Origin: Reticulitermes speratus
Taxonomy: Eukaryota > Arthropoda > Insecta > Blattodea > Rhinotermitidae
DNA length: 64,000 bases
Reading direction: 5' to 3'
Assembly: GCA_021186555.1 (NCBI GenBank)
Contig: JAJKFL010000004.1
Coordinates: 26,688,406-26,752,405 of the forward strand
Below are positions 22,994 through 37,700 of the stretch, piece by piece. The notes below the pieces were generated by a model. It had not been told where the DNA came from. It saw nothing but the letters and a program-made list of their open reading frames with translations, and ran no database searches. A program made the translations under genes and the position numbers. Each line of letters starts with the position of its first letter. Positions within the stretch are counted from its first letter, which is position 1.

Positions 22994-23337
22994 ATGTACA
23001 TCAAGAAAGAGCCAGGAAGTATGGAAGCAACATTCCAACCCCCACCTGTGGCCTCCAGTGCTGGTTTGGATGGGCGACAAAGTCCTCGTTCGGTGTGTTT
23101 TGTGTGTGGAAATGTGGGACATCCTGAGCAGTACTGGTTAAAAGTTAAGCCAAGTTCAAGTCCATCTGGAGGACCCAATGAGGCATATTTTCCGTTTTTA
23201 GAATCCCATGAACCACCAACTGGATACGTACTGGATACAGATTCAGCACCCACAGCAGTACGGGCTTGTTACTTATGTTACTCCCTCCTTATGCAGCAGT
23301 GGGACTGCTACGAACGTGATGCTACACCTCATCCTAG
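22994..23337 (+). CDS. Gene 2 coding exon 1: start and module 1
   Basis: The exon itself probably starts at 22926, after an acceptor; translation starts at 22994. Residues 3-8 (IKKEPG) fit a SUMO-acceptor consensus. Module 1 has C35/C38, YFPFL at 65-69, C92/C95 and QQW at 101-103. It ends in phase 2 inside an Arg codon (CCTAG/GTATGA) in the module tail. Coding potential beyond 23337 is intron read-through. Confidence 0.87.
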
Positions 23338-26300
23338 GTATGAGTGCACATTAACATTTAGGCAAACTTCAGAATTGTTTGGAACAAATTTATTAAGTAA
23401 GAATTTGTTATATGGAGTGATGCAGTAAATTTTCTTAAATCAGAGCCTGGATGAATGGGAAAACTAAGTTATATGAAGTACTTGTTTGCCTTGTGATCAG
23501 AATTTTAGGAATTTTTCAGCAGTACCAGCAAATTGAAAGAAATACTTTCATATTTTTGTAACAGATTCAAAAATTGTGACAAATGAGAATGTGTTGGCCT
23601 AGTTTAATTGTTATTTTACATTGTGTTTATATTGCATGGAGCTGGGTTAGCATATTCAGTACAGTGACTAGGCTACAGGCTGGGCGATCCAGGGTTTGAA
23701 TCCCGGCAAGGGCAGGATATTTATCTGTTTTCCAAAATGACCATACCAGGTCCAGAGCCCACCAAGCATCCTATGCAGTGGGTACTGGGAGCTCTTTCTG
23801 GGATTAAAACTACTGGGGCATGAGGTTGATCTCTCATCTCCATCTAATGCCAAGGATAAGAATGAGTGGAAATTTTCCTCCACTCCCCTTTTATGCCTTC
23901 ATGGCATGTATACTGACAACTTTACATTTTGTATGGTAATATCGCAGCATTAATAGAATTTAAATATGTATGCAGGTAAGTTATGGTTTGTGATGCTCAG
24001 AGATACACAGCTATAATGGTGTCAGACCCGCTTCAGCTTGACTGTCCAAAATGTGACATCACATGTTCAGTAGTGTTTTCATCACTTGTCAGTACCACAC
24101 AAACACCAATTGTGCTCTTTGTTATGCTTGAAATTATCAGGACTCTGAAAACCAGGTTTCTCTCTCGTCTCTGCGAACTGTGGCACCAAGGTTCTGGCTG
24201 TTTCATTTATAAAAAACATAAATGTCATTAGAATGAAACAACCATCCAAAACATGCTGTTTTTACATAAAAGTTATTGTTTGAAAAGCAAGAGAGAATGT
24301 AGAATATTGAATGATTCATTTTGGTTTAACACTTATAGCACATTTTTTACCATAATTGTTGTGATGAATCATACAGAATAGTCAGTATGGTTCATTTAGT
24401 CTTAGGACCTACACCTGGTTGAAAATATAAGTATTGAAGTACTTTGTGTACCTTAATAATGCAGACACATTTTTGAATGTACCTTCCCACATGCTCCTTA
24501 CCACACTAAAGTTCATGCTGAATGGTGTTTCAATATGCTGTCAAATAAGATTTGTTTTCTACCATTACCATTTTATTATTCTTACAAGTGTTATAAATTT
24601 TTGTGAAATTTTTGACCAGATAAGTGTTCAGTTGCAACTATGGAATACTGCTACTATGTATTGCATTCTGAGGGTTTAAGAATGTGAAATACATGGCTAC
24701 AGAAACTTCAAATTTTTTCGCGTGTTCAGTGGTAGCCTAATGTACAAACTAATTTTGAGTAATTTGAAAGATGACTGTCAATTTGAATTGAATGTGAATT
24801 TATTTACATTCTGTGAATCCAAAACAGGTTAATACTTTGGATATAGAACAAGTCAAGAAAATATTACATACGTACATACATACATACAGTAGTTTTTTGG
24901 TATAATATAATTAGCATAACACTGAATTAGCTTAGTTTATCATTCTGTATTTACATTAAAGTATTCATCTATAGAGTAGAAGGAATGAGCATGTAAATAA
25001 TTCTTTAGGGCTGATTTAAATTGTTTAGCATTATCACTTAAATTTGTGATTTTGTGGGACACTCTTGAACACTTTGCCATGTGAGTAAACTCTTTTTTGA
25101 TATGGTGATACATTTGATGAAGGCTGGTGAAAGTTATATTTTGTCTAGTATTTATGTTATAGACATCAAAATTTATTTTGATTTTATTGTTGTTGTTACC
25201 ACAAATAAGACAAGTGATATTGTGATGGATGAGGTAGAATTTTTAAATTCTTAAATAAATCTCTACATGAGTCTCTACATCTGCATCCTGTAATAATTCT
25301 AATTGTATTCTTTTGTATTTTAAACATTTTTGCACTATATGAAGAATTCCCCCAAAATATTAATCCATAGTTCATAATAGAGTAAAAATAGGCACAGTAA
25401 ACAATCTTCAGTGCTTCCTGTGATGTAAAGGGCTTAACTGATTTTATTGCATAGCAAGCTGCACTTAATTTATGTGTAATTTGTTCAGTATGAATTTTCC
25501 AAGACAGGGTGCTGTCTACATATATTCCAAGAAATTTTGTATCATATGCTGTAGAAATTAATTTGTTAGCATAACTATGCCCAAATCAATTTGAGGACTA
25601 TTTTTAGTTGTGAGTTGTATGAAATGGGTTTTGTCAAAATTTAATGAGAGTCATGGTAACACAATCTGAAACTGGTCTTAATATGTTGTTTTGAATGTAA
25701 GCTTGTGAAACAGATTTCTGTTATTTTAATTTATATTAATGTTGTACAAGCACAAATAAATTTTAACAGTTTTGCCATGCCTGATCCAGCGGAATGTAGC
25801 AAAACATTCACTGTTGTGATTAATGTACCAAAACATATCTCTAAATGGCTCGTAAAACAGCTCTTCAGACAAAGAGAAATCAAATGGAATGGCCAGCTTA
25901 AGTATTCACTGTTTGAAACTGGTACTGTGATTTTAGGTTTCTGAAAATCCTGAAAGAAAATGAGTTTTGAGTTTTTGAAACTTCACAGAATTTTGCCTGT
26001 TTGGTCACAAGAATCAGACACGTCAACACATGCATAATGTCTTTCTCATTCTGTTTGAAAAAGTGTGTTTTATTTACCTGTAATGATATACATCACAGTG
26101 CATTTAGGCCAGTGATAAAAGTCACCCTTAAAATGAATTAAATCAAATATCAAATTTATGCACCATACTGCTAGAGAAGCACAATACTGCGCATCAGATT
26201 TAATCAACTTTTGTTAAAGATGACTTTGTTGTAGCTTGGATACAGATTTTATTCAGGCCCATAAGTAACAGCCAAAAATGGATAAATTAAGCAGAAATTG

Positions 26301-29300
26301 ATAAAATAGCAAACTTTTAAGGCTGATTCACAGAATTTTGTTGTAGGTGTATAGTACTGAGTTTCATTTAGGTAGGTGTCACTATTGGGCCACTTAATTG
26401 TGGATGGGCAGACAGGCATGGCAAATGAGTATCTGCATCCAATAGTTCTAGCTATAGTTACGGATCTTTGCTATTCTACAAGGGTTTAAAACTGAATTAT
26501 TTAATGTTTGTCATATCTTTAAAAGATGAAATATTTGAAGTTCATATTTACTGCAACATCTAATTTGAAAACTTGGATGTGTGCATGTTGCATTTTTGAG
26601 AGCAGTGAAGGCTGTTGGCAGTGTCTGCAGAGTTAAAATATAGAGCATTTTGGATGAATTTTGTGCATGTATTGTTTTTTCACTTCACTCTCAAGAATGG
26701 TGCAATTCAGCTGGTAACTAAAACATGTAGGTTAATTGTTTTAAGTTTGTACAGAGCTCCTTCAGGAGATTTTAACCAATTTATAAATAAACTGAGTGCT
26801 GCTTATAATCCAAAGTATGAATTTTTGTTTTGTAGTGACAAATATAAATTACTGAGCTGATGATAAAGAGGACGAAATAGCTGAAGTCTGTATTAACAAC
26901 ATACGATTTGGCACTTACTGTCAATTTTGCAACAAGAACTCAAAAATAACTCAAGTACAGCAGTTGATAGAGTCATTATGTTATCTGTCCCCGTATCATT
27001 AGTCACTTCCCACCACCATTCCAATTTGTCATGTGTCAGGATGCACATGTTTTGGTTCACTGTGTTGCAGTTAATATTAAGTTTCAGTCACTATATTTAA
27101 GGAAGGTGCTGAAACATTTAGTTCAGTATGTTGAGTTAATATTATGTTTTCACTTGCCATATTTAAAGAAGGCATTGGAAATGGTTTTCTTTGGCTTGCA
27201 GATACACATAACATCAAACAAACACTTGCATGGCACATCAGAGTTCTGCCAGTGACACTGAAGACACTACATCCTGAATGCTTTTTTTTTTTTCAGATCA
27301 TCTAAAGTGCAAGGATTATTAGTGTACTTTTTATCCTTTCCTTTACGTAAAAATTGCATGGGTTCAGGTCTGGCGAACGAGGTCACAATCCCATGCTTAT
27401 AGTTCTGTCACGAAAAACACTCTGTAAGCAGTACATAGAATTGTTTGCAGTATGAGTTGTTGTACTGTTGCTGAAAAAAGGCATAGGTTCTTTAATAACT
27501 GGACATGTGTTCAAAAATGATGTCAGAATGTATGTTATGTATTAGTGTGAATTTATGATCTCAGAAAAAATGGGCCCATTAACCCTACTTGCACTCGTAG
27601 CACATCACACATTTGCCATATCATGTAATGGCACTTCATGAATCAACATGAGACCAATGTCTGGCTTTTTGAGAGTTCACATATCCACTGAGACAGAACT
27701 AAGCTTCATTGCTAAACAGAATGAGTGTAGGTTATGGTAATGTGTGTGTTGGCAGGTTGCTGAGTGGGGGCTGCATTTCATGCAATAAGTGAGCCAACAG
27801 GACTTGACCAATGATATTGGTCAAATAAACTAGTGTCCCTGAATTTTTATGGATAATACAAGATAAGGCCCATCTACTACATCTCCATAGTAAATGGCCT
27901 ATTGGACCATGATGCATTTTTTTTAATTAAGAATATTGCTGCAGCAGGTAACTCAGTACTGTTAAAGCTGAGAACTGAGAAAATAAGTGATGGTATAGTC
28001 ATGCAGTTTCAGCGTCTACTAAAACATGAAAGATGGGAGTCTGTTTATAAAAGCAGTGAGACCAACATTAAGTTTGGCTTATTTTTGAATACTTATTTGG
28101 ACACTTGAAAGCTTGTTTTCCAGCAGTGTAGAAACGTGTAGGCAGAATAAAGAATGACTGGACTACAGAGGCATGAAAATATCCTGTGAACATAAAATCA
28201 GTCTTTATACATACAGGAGGAGCAGTAATGATCCAAGCACCAAAGCATTTTACATGAAGCACTGTGAAATAATAAATTTTAAGACAATTCATCTCCATTG
28301 TGTTTTGAGTAATCAGAAATACAATATTGTATTTCTGAATAAATAAATAAATAAATAAGTAAGTAAAGCTAAGGCTAAGGCTAAAGCTGAAACTATAGCT
28401 ATCCCATTACAGGCCTGGGCAAGCCCTTAGAGCTCCAGGAGGTTGAGGCTTCCAGAATTTCTAGACAGTTGGCACATGAAGGTGGCAAGTTGTCAGCCCT
28501 ATGCACTGGCTGCCTCTACCCCACAGGAGATATTCCTGGTACTCATTTCTGTTAGAGGCTGAGTCGACCCGAGGGCCATAATGTGGCTGGAAGGATTAAG
28601 TAAATGAGAAATCTCAATGACCCCATCGGGAATCGAACCCACGACCTTCTGGCTTGTAGCACAGTGCCTCAACCAACTGTGCCACCAGATACCTTAAATT
28701 CAATAAGTAAATAAATAAATAAATAATAAAACAGGCTAAAAAGGCATCATTGCTGTAGACTCAGTAAAATCGGGTAGTAAAATAAAAACAACATGGAGCT
28801 TAGTAAGAAACAAGACAGGTAAAGTGCATCAAACTGGACAGATGCCCTTTTGTGATATAAGCGGTCAGAAAGTAAAGGATCCAAAGGCATTTGCTTTTAG
28901 GATGTTCTTTCAGACATTTATTGAAAACTTAAACTTAAAAAATGTGTGGAAAGAATATGCTGTTTTTGTTATACACTATTTCCTGAAAAATGCCATAGTA
29001 TTAGAATTGGAGGTAAAAGTATAATCGGTTTTCTGAAATATAAAAAGAAATCGTGACTTATGATGAAATGAGCATAAATTTTAAAAGCTTGTTTATCCCC
29101 AATTACTTGTCTTCTTCTAAGTTGCACTTGTGGTCGCAGACTAGACACAGGTATTATTCCTGGCTGTCTACAAATTTCAGTAGTAACACCACTGTACAGA
29201 AAGCATGACAGAACTAACTTGACCAATGGTAGGCCTGTCTCGCTACTACTTTTTTTTTTAATATTTGAGAAAGCTGTGTGCAATAGGTTAAAGCATCACA

Positions 29301-32300
29301 TGCATACTTGATGCTATGTAATCTTAATATTTGGCAGTATGTATTATTAAATGACACGGTAAAAGTCACATGAATGCAAATAACATATAGGTCCCAGAAG
29401 AGTGTGGCTGGAGGACAGAGATGTTCACCAAAAATGCTATTATAAAACTGACACACAGGTTATTAAAATCTATCAATTAAAAATGCATGGTAATGGTGAA
29501 GTTGGCCCTGTGCGTGCCATGAAGGCATATGGGGGAGTGGAGGTATAGCACCACCCATTCTTAACTTTGGCAGTAGATGGAGGTAAGTGGGTATTTCACA
29601 CCCTTCCTGCTTTACCTCAGGAGAAAGTGCCCCTCGTACCTATTGAATAGGAGGTTGAGTGGACCACAGGAATCAAACCAAGATTCCTCATTTTTCTAGC
29701 TTGTAGGCTAGTTGCTGTACTGACTCACAGCTCAAACAGAGAGAGAGAGAGAGAGACTGGTGGAAGAATATTCTGTGATTTATCAAAATCATTGACTCTG
29801 TAAATCATGCAGCATTGTTAGCTAAATGACATTTTTATGGTATTCAAAGTACAGCTGCCGACTGGTTCAGATCCTATTTAACAGACAGAAAGAAATGAAA
29901 TCATCTAATGCCATTCACTAGGGAACAGTTAAACATGGAGTTCACCAGGGGTCCATTTATGGTTGTTTACTTTTCATAATATACATAGCTAAGTGACCTT
30001 CCTCCAAAAGTAGATGACATATGAAGACCCATTATATTTGCTGATGACTTATAATTTCTATTAAAAACTTTAATGCTTGCTGTACAGTATCGTACTTAGT
30101 CCTATCTCATATGAGTAAATGGTTCACTGCCAACAAATTGACCCTTAATCTAGATTAAACAAATATAGTAAAATTTACAAGGAACACTTTACCACAGTAT
30201 GTTCAGAGTATTTGCTATAATAAAAAAATATACAGAAGAGAGAGGAAATGCAAAAATTTGGCTGATAAGCACCTGAACTGGAAAAATTGTATTGATCAGT
30301 TGATTCCTATTTAAGTGAAATGTGTTATGCAGTTACAGTTATGTCACATATCAGCAACATTGGCGCTCTAAAATAAGTTTGTTTTGCATATTATTGCGGT
30401 ATAATGAAGTGTGGGATAATAAGGTGTTTTGTTTACAAAAAAATTGGAGTATAGCTGGTGCCAAACCTAGAAATTCATGTAGAAATCTTTTTGGGAGATT
30501 AAGAGATCTTATTTATCCCTTCTATTTGAATACATATTTTTGGTAACTAATTTAATTGTGATAACTCAGAGCATTTTCAGACAAATTCAGCTGTGCATAG
30601 TGTATATACAAGCAGTAAGCACTGTCTACACAAAATAACCCCGAACATTTTCAGAAAAATTCAGCTGTACATAGTGTGCAGACCAGGTGCCAACCATTCA
30701 TGCTTTTGGAAAATTGCGTACTGTGTTGACATCAGAACTTCCAGCAGTCTGTCATATAGTTTCAAAAGTCTTACTGAAGAAAATTGCACAGTTTAAAGTA
30801 ACATTAAAATATATGTGCATACACATTCATTTTTCTCGGTTGATGAATTGTTGGTGTGTGAGAATGACTCAACCTTTGTAAGGAGTTTCTCTTACACTGT
30901 ATAAATGTATAATATATGGAAATAGCTGTATATGTGTAACTTGACTGTGTCATATGAATACTGCATGTTAACCTTGCTCTTTTTCTGTCACTCTTGCTTT
31001 ATAGTGGTTTAAATTGTACTAGTCTTACTGTTTTGGAATTTTTATCATGTATTACATTCGCTTATCATTCTGTCTTCTGGGTCCATGGAATGCATGTATC
31101 ACTTAATAAATTTAAGTGTGTGTGTTTTTTTTTTCAATAGACGTCTGTACTGGCTAAAGAGGTGTGATAATGGCCCATTCACGGGTGCAGAAATGGTTCT
31201 ACAGGGTGAATATGCTGCCCAGGTCATAGGTCTAAATGCTGCAGACAGTACTCATAGGTAAGAAGAGATTTGAGATTGTAAAGTGAGGATGTCTATGGAG
31301 TGATTCAAAAGTAATAGGACACTGAAAAGTGGTTAAAAAAGGGAATTTACTTCTTCAAAATTTTATTACTATTCATGTTGTTTCCCTTGCTTATTAATAA
31401 TGTCTTATAGGCATGCCACGAAAAGCTGTCAGAGCTGACAGGCAGGCTGTGAGAAGCTGTCAGAGCTGACAAGCATGCCATGAGAAGCTGTCAGAGCTGA
31501 CAAGCATGTCATGAGAAGCTGTCAGAGCTGATAAGCATGTCATGAGAAGCTGTCAGAGCTGACAGGAATGTCATGAGAAGGTGTCATAGCTGACAGGCAT
31601 GCCATGAGAAGTTGTCAGAGCTGACTGGCATGCCATGAGAAGTTAGAGCTGACAGGAATGCCATGAGAAGGTGTCATAGCTGACAGGCATGCCATGAGAA
31701 GTTGTCAGAGCTGACAGGCATGCAGTGAGAATTTGTTGGAGCTGGATAGGTGGGGCGGAAGGAACTTTATGCTATGCTGTATCCCAAAAAACATCAGTCC
31801 ACTGAACTGCACTGTAGGGGAACAAGATCAGACATAAATGATGTCTGCCAGACAGGAGTAGCGTCCCGTAACAGTGTAGTGCACATGCGTGTAGTTACCT
31901 TTCTGTCTGCAGACATACACTCTGTGTCCTGCACATCACACCATCATTGAATTCCAGTGCCAGAGGGTAATTATAGGCCACTGATAAAGTATAATCATAG
32001 ACCAAAGTGGACAGCATGAACTACAAGTTTACTCGAGCCTTAATATTCTTCTGTATGTACAGAATGTTGATGAATGCTGATTGGATAAAAATTATTTTAA
32101 GGCACTGTTGTGTTCAGTGAGACAGATATTTTTGTTATTTACATTTTCTTCGTGTAACATTGTGAGTTGGTTACTGTCATATGTCATAAGCTTATGACTG
32201 GCAGAGGCAGGGACTTTTTGTCCATCATCATGCCCCATCTGGCTCCACAGTCCATTTAGCCTCCTATGCAGCGGATACTGGGGGATCATTTTTCATGGAT

Positions 32301-34633
32301 GAGCCACTGGAGCATGAAGTTGATCACTAACCTCTTTGTAGGGCAGAAGTTGTGGATATGTGGACATATACCATACATTTTTAGACTATGGTGCATATTA
32401 AGCACAGGGACAACTTTGTATTTACATTTATCTTATCGTTAATGTATCTACAGGTTTATGACATTTGGTATAGTCTGCAAACCATTCTTATATTTATTTG
32501 GAACCATTTTTAAATTGAGAGAATCATCTTGCAATGGAAAGATGTGCTGTAATTATTGCAGAATATTATGTTGTGTAAAGTTTTGTTACATAGTAATGTT
32601 ACTAAGTAGACAATTTATGGGACAGTGATCATACAGGGAGGATACTGAATTGCATTAAACAAGCCAGCGAGCCATGCAGGCACTCTTTTCTGCTGGGTGG
32701 ATTACTGACTTGTATTTTGTATAGAATACTCCTTGCTTGTTGATTGGACTTATTGCCAGCAATGCAGGAGGATCGCAAGCACGTTTTTGAAGATGGGTAG
32801 AATATGTGCATGTGTCTAAATGTATTAAAAAATGTATTAGATGGAGACTTTATTATGAAATTTAAGGTTCAGAAAGCAACTGAATTATGTGAGATTTGAG
32901 CTGCTCACACTGGCATTGCTGAGGATTTGAAGTTTTCTGGGATGAGACACTGTGGCTTTTGGTGAATGGTTTCCAACATTTTGAAGGATTATGGTGCCCT
33001 CTCCTTCAAGGATCAAGCAGTTCAATATGTCTTCCCAGGCTGCTTGACCATTAAAGATGAGGGCACCATTATCATCTGAAACGTTGGGAACCAGTCTACA
33101 AATGACAGCGCCACATCCAAGAATACTTGAATCTTCAAATTAAAGAATATTCCCTCATTGTGACATGTAGCATTTTATTTTTTAATGTCATATACAAATA
33201 TTTATATGATGTACACTGAGACTGTGGGGAAGCATATGTTGTTGAACTGGTAAGTAGGTTTAAATTGTATATATGGAGTCATCATTTTTCTTCTTACACA
33301 CACAATGTATAGTTTGTGTATTCTGGGTAGGATGACTAGGGCTTGATCTGTGTCAGGGGCAGACATTTGTCTTTCCACCATCATATGTTGGCTGATCTGG
33401 ACCCCAGCTGCTCACCTCCATCTATTAGTGCTGAGGTTAAAAATGTGTGGAATTTTTACCTTCACTCTCATGTTTTTATGGCATGGTGCTTGGACAGTTT
33501 TACCTTTCATGATAGAGTAGTTAACAGCCTATTTTATATTATGTTCAGTATTTGCCACGTGGAATTATAAAGTTGACATGAAAGTAGTACATATCCAGTA
33601 CGGTACCCCTTACGTAAGATTACTTTCAGTACATCGAACACTCATTGTGAACATTTGTTTTAATGATTTTCCACGTTATTAATATTTTTTTTAAAGTAGT
33701 GGATAAAAATATTGAACACCATGCTTATAATTGTATGAAAATACCATGATATGACATTCCATCGAGACTGTGCTGTTGCTGTTTATGGATTGCATGACTG
33801 GAATATCATATTGCTGATTGTCTAGGAGTTAAGATAAATGCTACATAGTCACATAAGCTACACGTGCTGCTGTTACGTGGTATAAACACCCGACTTACCA
33901 GAATGGTATCCTAACTTGGAAGGTTATAGGAATAGTTTATTATATAGGGTCATATGTTTTAGTTACTTTACATTACTTATCCTTTCCATCATCTGTTGGT
34001 TCGAAAAGTTCTTTCCATTTCTGACACTGTGTCATTGTTCAAATGCAACTTTATGAATGTGCTTCAGAATTTCAATGCTAATTGACAATTGTATGTGGAA
34101 GTTGAGGGTATCATAATCTCTTAGTGACTGAAGGCTGGGCTGAAAGCGAGACTTGACTAAATTCTGGACAGAGGGGTTACATCCTACTTTAAGATCATTA
34201 CTCATACTGAAATTGCTGACTGCTGGAAGCCTGAGGCATTTAGCATCAATATGTTTAGGTGTGGGACTGAACAGCATGTTATGTGGAGTGGTTCGTAATC
34301 TTACAGTAATATCTAGATTCTTCCAGGGAAAACCTGCCATCACTCAGCCCACAGAGTTGCTTTAAAATCATGCATGAGGCTGCACATGTGTACTTATACT
34401 GTTACATGTACAGCGAACCACACACATAACAACCTTGAAAATGAAATTATTTCTTCATATGAGATATTTGCATGAATTCAGTGAGGCATTGTGTTCAAGT
34501 TTCATGGTGAAACTGATTTCCTTGTATTAAGCCAGTGGTGGCATTTAGTTTGAAGCGCTTCGTAATGTGATGAACATACAAATTGACTGATTATGGAATT
34601 CAATGTGAATTATTTCTTCACTGTATCTCTATT

Positions 34634-34669
<36 letters not shown>

Positions 34670-34680
34670 ACACACACTCT

Positions 34681-34728
<48 letters not shown>

Positions 34729-37700
34729 AACCTGCCTGTATAGCAGGATGTATTGGTTTGGGTTATATTCTAAATTATAACAATGTAGACACTTAATTGG
34801 TGATTACAGGTGATCAAAATTGTGTAATGACAGAACATGAAAGCTTGCAATGTTTTTCTACATAATTTGAAAGGAGAATTTTGGGTAATACTTCCGTTAT
34901 GTGCAAATATATATTCAGTATTTGTCAGAGTAACATTTTTATTGACCAGCAAGAGGTTTTATGTAATTTTCTAAATTCTGTTGAATTTTGCTTTCTCCTG
35001 TGTTTCACTGTTCAGACATTGAACTGAAGATCATGTCCCACTGGAAAGGGGGTAACTTCTGTTAGCAGAAAAAGTTCAGGGTTGCTGAACACCATATGAT
35101 GACATTCAGTTGCCCAACCATGACAGTGGTACATTTGTTTTCATGAAAAGTTTGTCTTCTTGGATGTTTTGCTATGTCATGTAAATAGTTCTTTATGTTT
35201 CAAAGGCACTACAGTACTTTTTATTGTTGGAAACTGTTTACTCAATGACACAGTGTATCATCTCAGAAAACTCGAATCTTGAGCAGTACCGCTGTCAGAA
35301 CCTCAAATCTCATGTGGATATGGTAATGCTGAAATGTGTAATATTGAAGGATAAACTTTGGTTCATAATGAAGACAAAACACCTTTTTGTGATGCTTTAC
35401 AGAGAACCTGTAGCAAGACCTCTGTCACGTGATGATGCCATTGGTCGTCCAGGTTTATCTCCACGGTTGCCAACATCAGTTCCTCCTCCACCATCTACTG
35501 CTGCAATGAGCATTGAAGATTCACATGGCTCAGAAGCGGCTCTAGATTTACGCCATGGTGGTTCTAGGGAGTCTCCAGCTTCTACATCTGCAGGTAACTT
35601 TGGATAGCCATGGAGTATTTTAAGTCAAATGGAAGATGTCTGCTGCACAAAACTTTTATTGTAATAAAAAAGTCACTGGCTAGAGGTTTGGTTATTTCTC
35701 AAGCCATCACCAGGACGACCTAATATACAGAGGTAATAAATAAAGAAGTGTGTTTTATAGTATAGGAAAAGTTTGGGATGTCAGACACTTATATGTTGTC
35801 TGTTGTATTGAAAATGCTTGTTTTACAATAAAATATTTTGAAGTTATTTAAAATATTATCTTACTATGTACGCTTTATTAAATTCCTTTGTATAAAATGG
35901 AAACTTGTATCAGATTTATTTTGAAGCCATTATAATAGCTCGGTGGGCTCAGTAAGGTCTGGATAACACAAGATAAAACACGGAATCAGTATGCCCACCA
36001 GAAGTTATGGACCACAGAATTTCCGGGAATGGGAATACTTCTGTAAAATGCTGAAGTATTAGGAGTGCTGACTTATCAGGTGCCAGATTAAAGGAATTGT
36101 ACTGTATAAGCATGTTAAATGTGAACTATCAAAACTTTTACAAATATCTGTACATCTGTGAGTGATAATCTATATAGCTCATTCATAAGTCATTACAGCT
36201 GTGATGTGGTGCAGAAACCACAGATTTTTTTATGTGTACACAAAATAAAAATTGCATACCCAAAACTACATATCACAGCTTGCAAAACTGGATACAAATG
36301 GAAAACTGCAGATTTTAAATCCATGGTTGTTGAAACCACAGTTGGCAAGGGAATGCTGTATGAAATATACTGTAGACAGTGGATAGTAATCAAAATCGTT
36401 ATGAGTTAATTGTCGGTTACTTGATTAAAGAAAGTTACACAGCCTTTTGGGGCTGCCTTTGTCTCCATCTTCAAATGAAATTAATGGATTGTCAGTGATC
36501 TTCTTAGAATGCCTTTCACTTGAAGATTGAGTCAGAATGAGCCTTGGAAATGTTATACACTATTTATCCAGCCACTGGACAGTGTGCAAAGAAACTGCTT
36601 CGGTGATGATATTCAACCACTATCTAAAATGTTTACAAGCACATTGCCTATATTGTTATAATATTTTGTAATGTTGACTTCTGTGTTTTTACAGGTGGTT
36701 ATCCAGCTAGTGGTAGTGGTAGCAGTGTGACAGGTGCAGATATCTTAGATCTGAGTATGCCTGACAAGAACTCCGCCACAGAAGTGTGTTATGTCTGTGG
36801 TGATGAATACAAGCGTGGCTCACTAAGTCATATTGCAGCCAAACCCATTCCCTCCCCCCAGTCTCAGTCATCTTCTCCACCTCCATTCTTTCCCTCTCTT
36901 ATGCTGCACCCTCGGCCTGGACGATCACGGCCCATGGATTCAGCTGGACGGGTTAGTTACTTCTCCACATAAATCATAAATAAATAGATTTTAAATAAGT
37001 AAATTATTTTTTATGTTGATTTTGAAGGTAAGGTGTTCTAGTATATTTTCATATGTAGTGCATTAGGTAAGTGATATTCTACTTTGTGGGAAAGTTTCTG
37101 TATTTGTTTGTACTTATATAGAGTACCATCGTATGGCGATCCTATCCGTGTTACATGTTAGGAAGTGTGGAACTTCTAATTTGTTCATCTTGAAGTTATG
37201 CATGTTTTCCAGTTGCTGTATAGTTTATGACTTGCACACTTGTAATGTCATTTATATTCAGAAATTATCCCCTCACTTTTCGTGTAGGCTCAATTTCCAG
37301 CCGTGTGTATATCATTTGCAGCAGAGTCAGTGGCCAGAATGAGATACTTTCATCTTAAAGTTCAAAGTTGTTGAATGTACAGAGGAAAAATGGAACAGAG
37401 CATCAGGAAGGTGTTTGGTGTTAGGAAAATGTGTAAGAGGCTGGAATTGGTGGAATCGTCACTCTCGAAAACCAGCCAACATGTCTGTGTAATCTTACTG
37501 AGGTCTGCAAGGAAAAAGTTTCTGTAGGCAAAAGATGTTTAATTGGCTGCACAAGTGAACTGTTAAACAAGATACTTAATGTTGTACATGAATGGTGTTA
37601 GCCTAAAGCTCATGAAGTCACTCAGTGCTGAAATTCCTAGAATGAAGTGTGGAGCAAGTCATGAGGATCTGAATCACAAGAGTCTGCAATAAGGCCAGTG

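Larger units (their letters stand above)
23338..31140 (+). other. Gene 2 intron 1, mostly transposon relics
   Basis: 7.8-kb intron with a full SINE-B (23636-23930), three LINE pieces (24870-25690 minus, 26610-26990 plus, 28800-30890 plus), a DDE transposase remnant (27260-27740 minus) and a SINE-A (28370-28695 minus). The open frames here are pieces of these elements or chance. Confidence 0.7.
31258..35402 (+). other. Gene 2 intron 2
   Basis: Contains a hairpin minisatellite (31395-31745), SINE-B fragments (32190-32420, 33325-33510), a foldback element (32885-33140), CT/CA microsatellites (34635-34724) and a half foldback copy (about 35235-35320) that stops about 80 bases before exon 3. The remainder is unassigned. 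Confidence 0.65.

Noticed and set aside
24980-30890. A retroviral or cellular reverse transcriptase gene
   Set aside because: Motifs fit non-LTR elements, frames are broken, and there is no gag, protease or LTR.
31395-31745. A CRISPR-like array
   Set aside because: Units are contiguous without unique spacers and the window is eukaryotic. It is a minisatellite.
34583-34796. Ser/Leu/His/Thr-repeat proteins
   Set aside because: They are translations of (CT)n and (CA)n microsatellites in two frames.
35224-35402. Extension of exon 3 upstream to the ATG at 35224
   Set aside because: The upstream part is a foldback repeat fragment and intron. The acceptor at 35402 gives the phase required by exon 2.
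35660-35720. Hammerhead-like motif on the minus strand (CTGGTGATGGCTTGAG...CCAAACC)
   Set aside because: The core differs at several positions and no second arm was found, so it is not reported as a separate finding.
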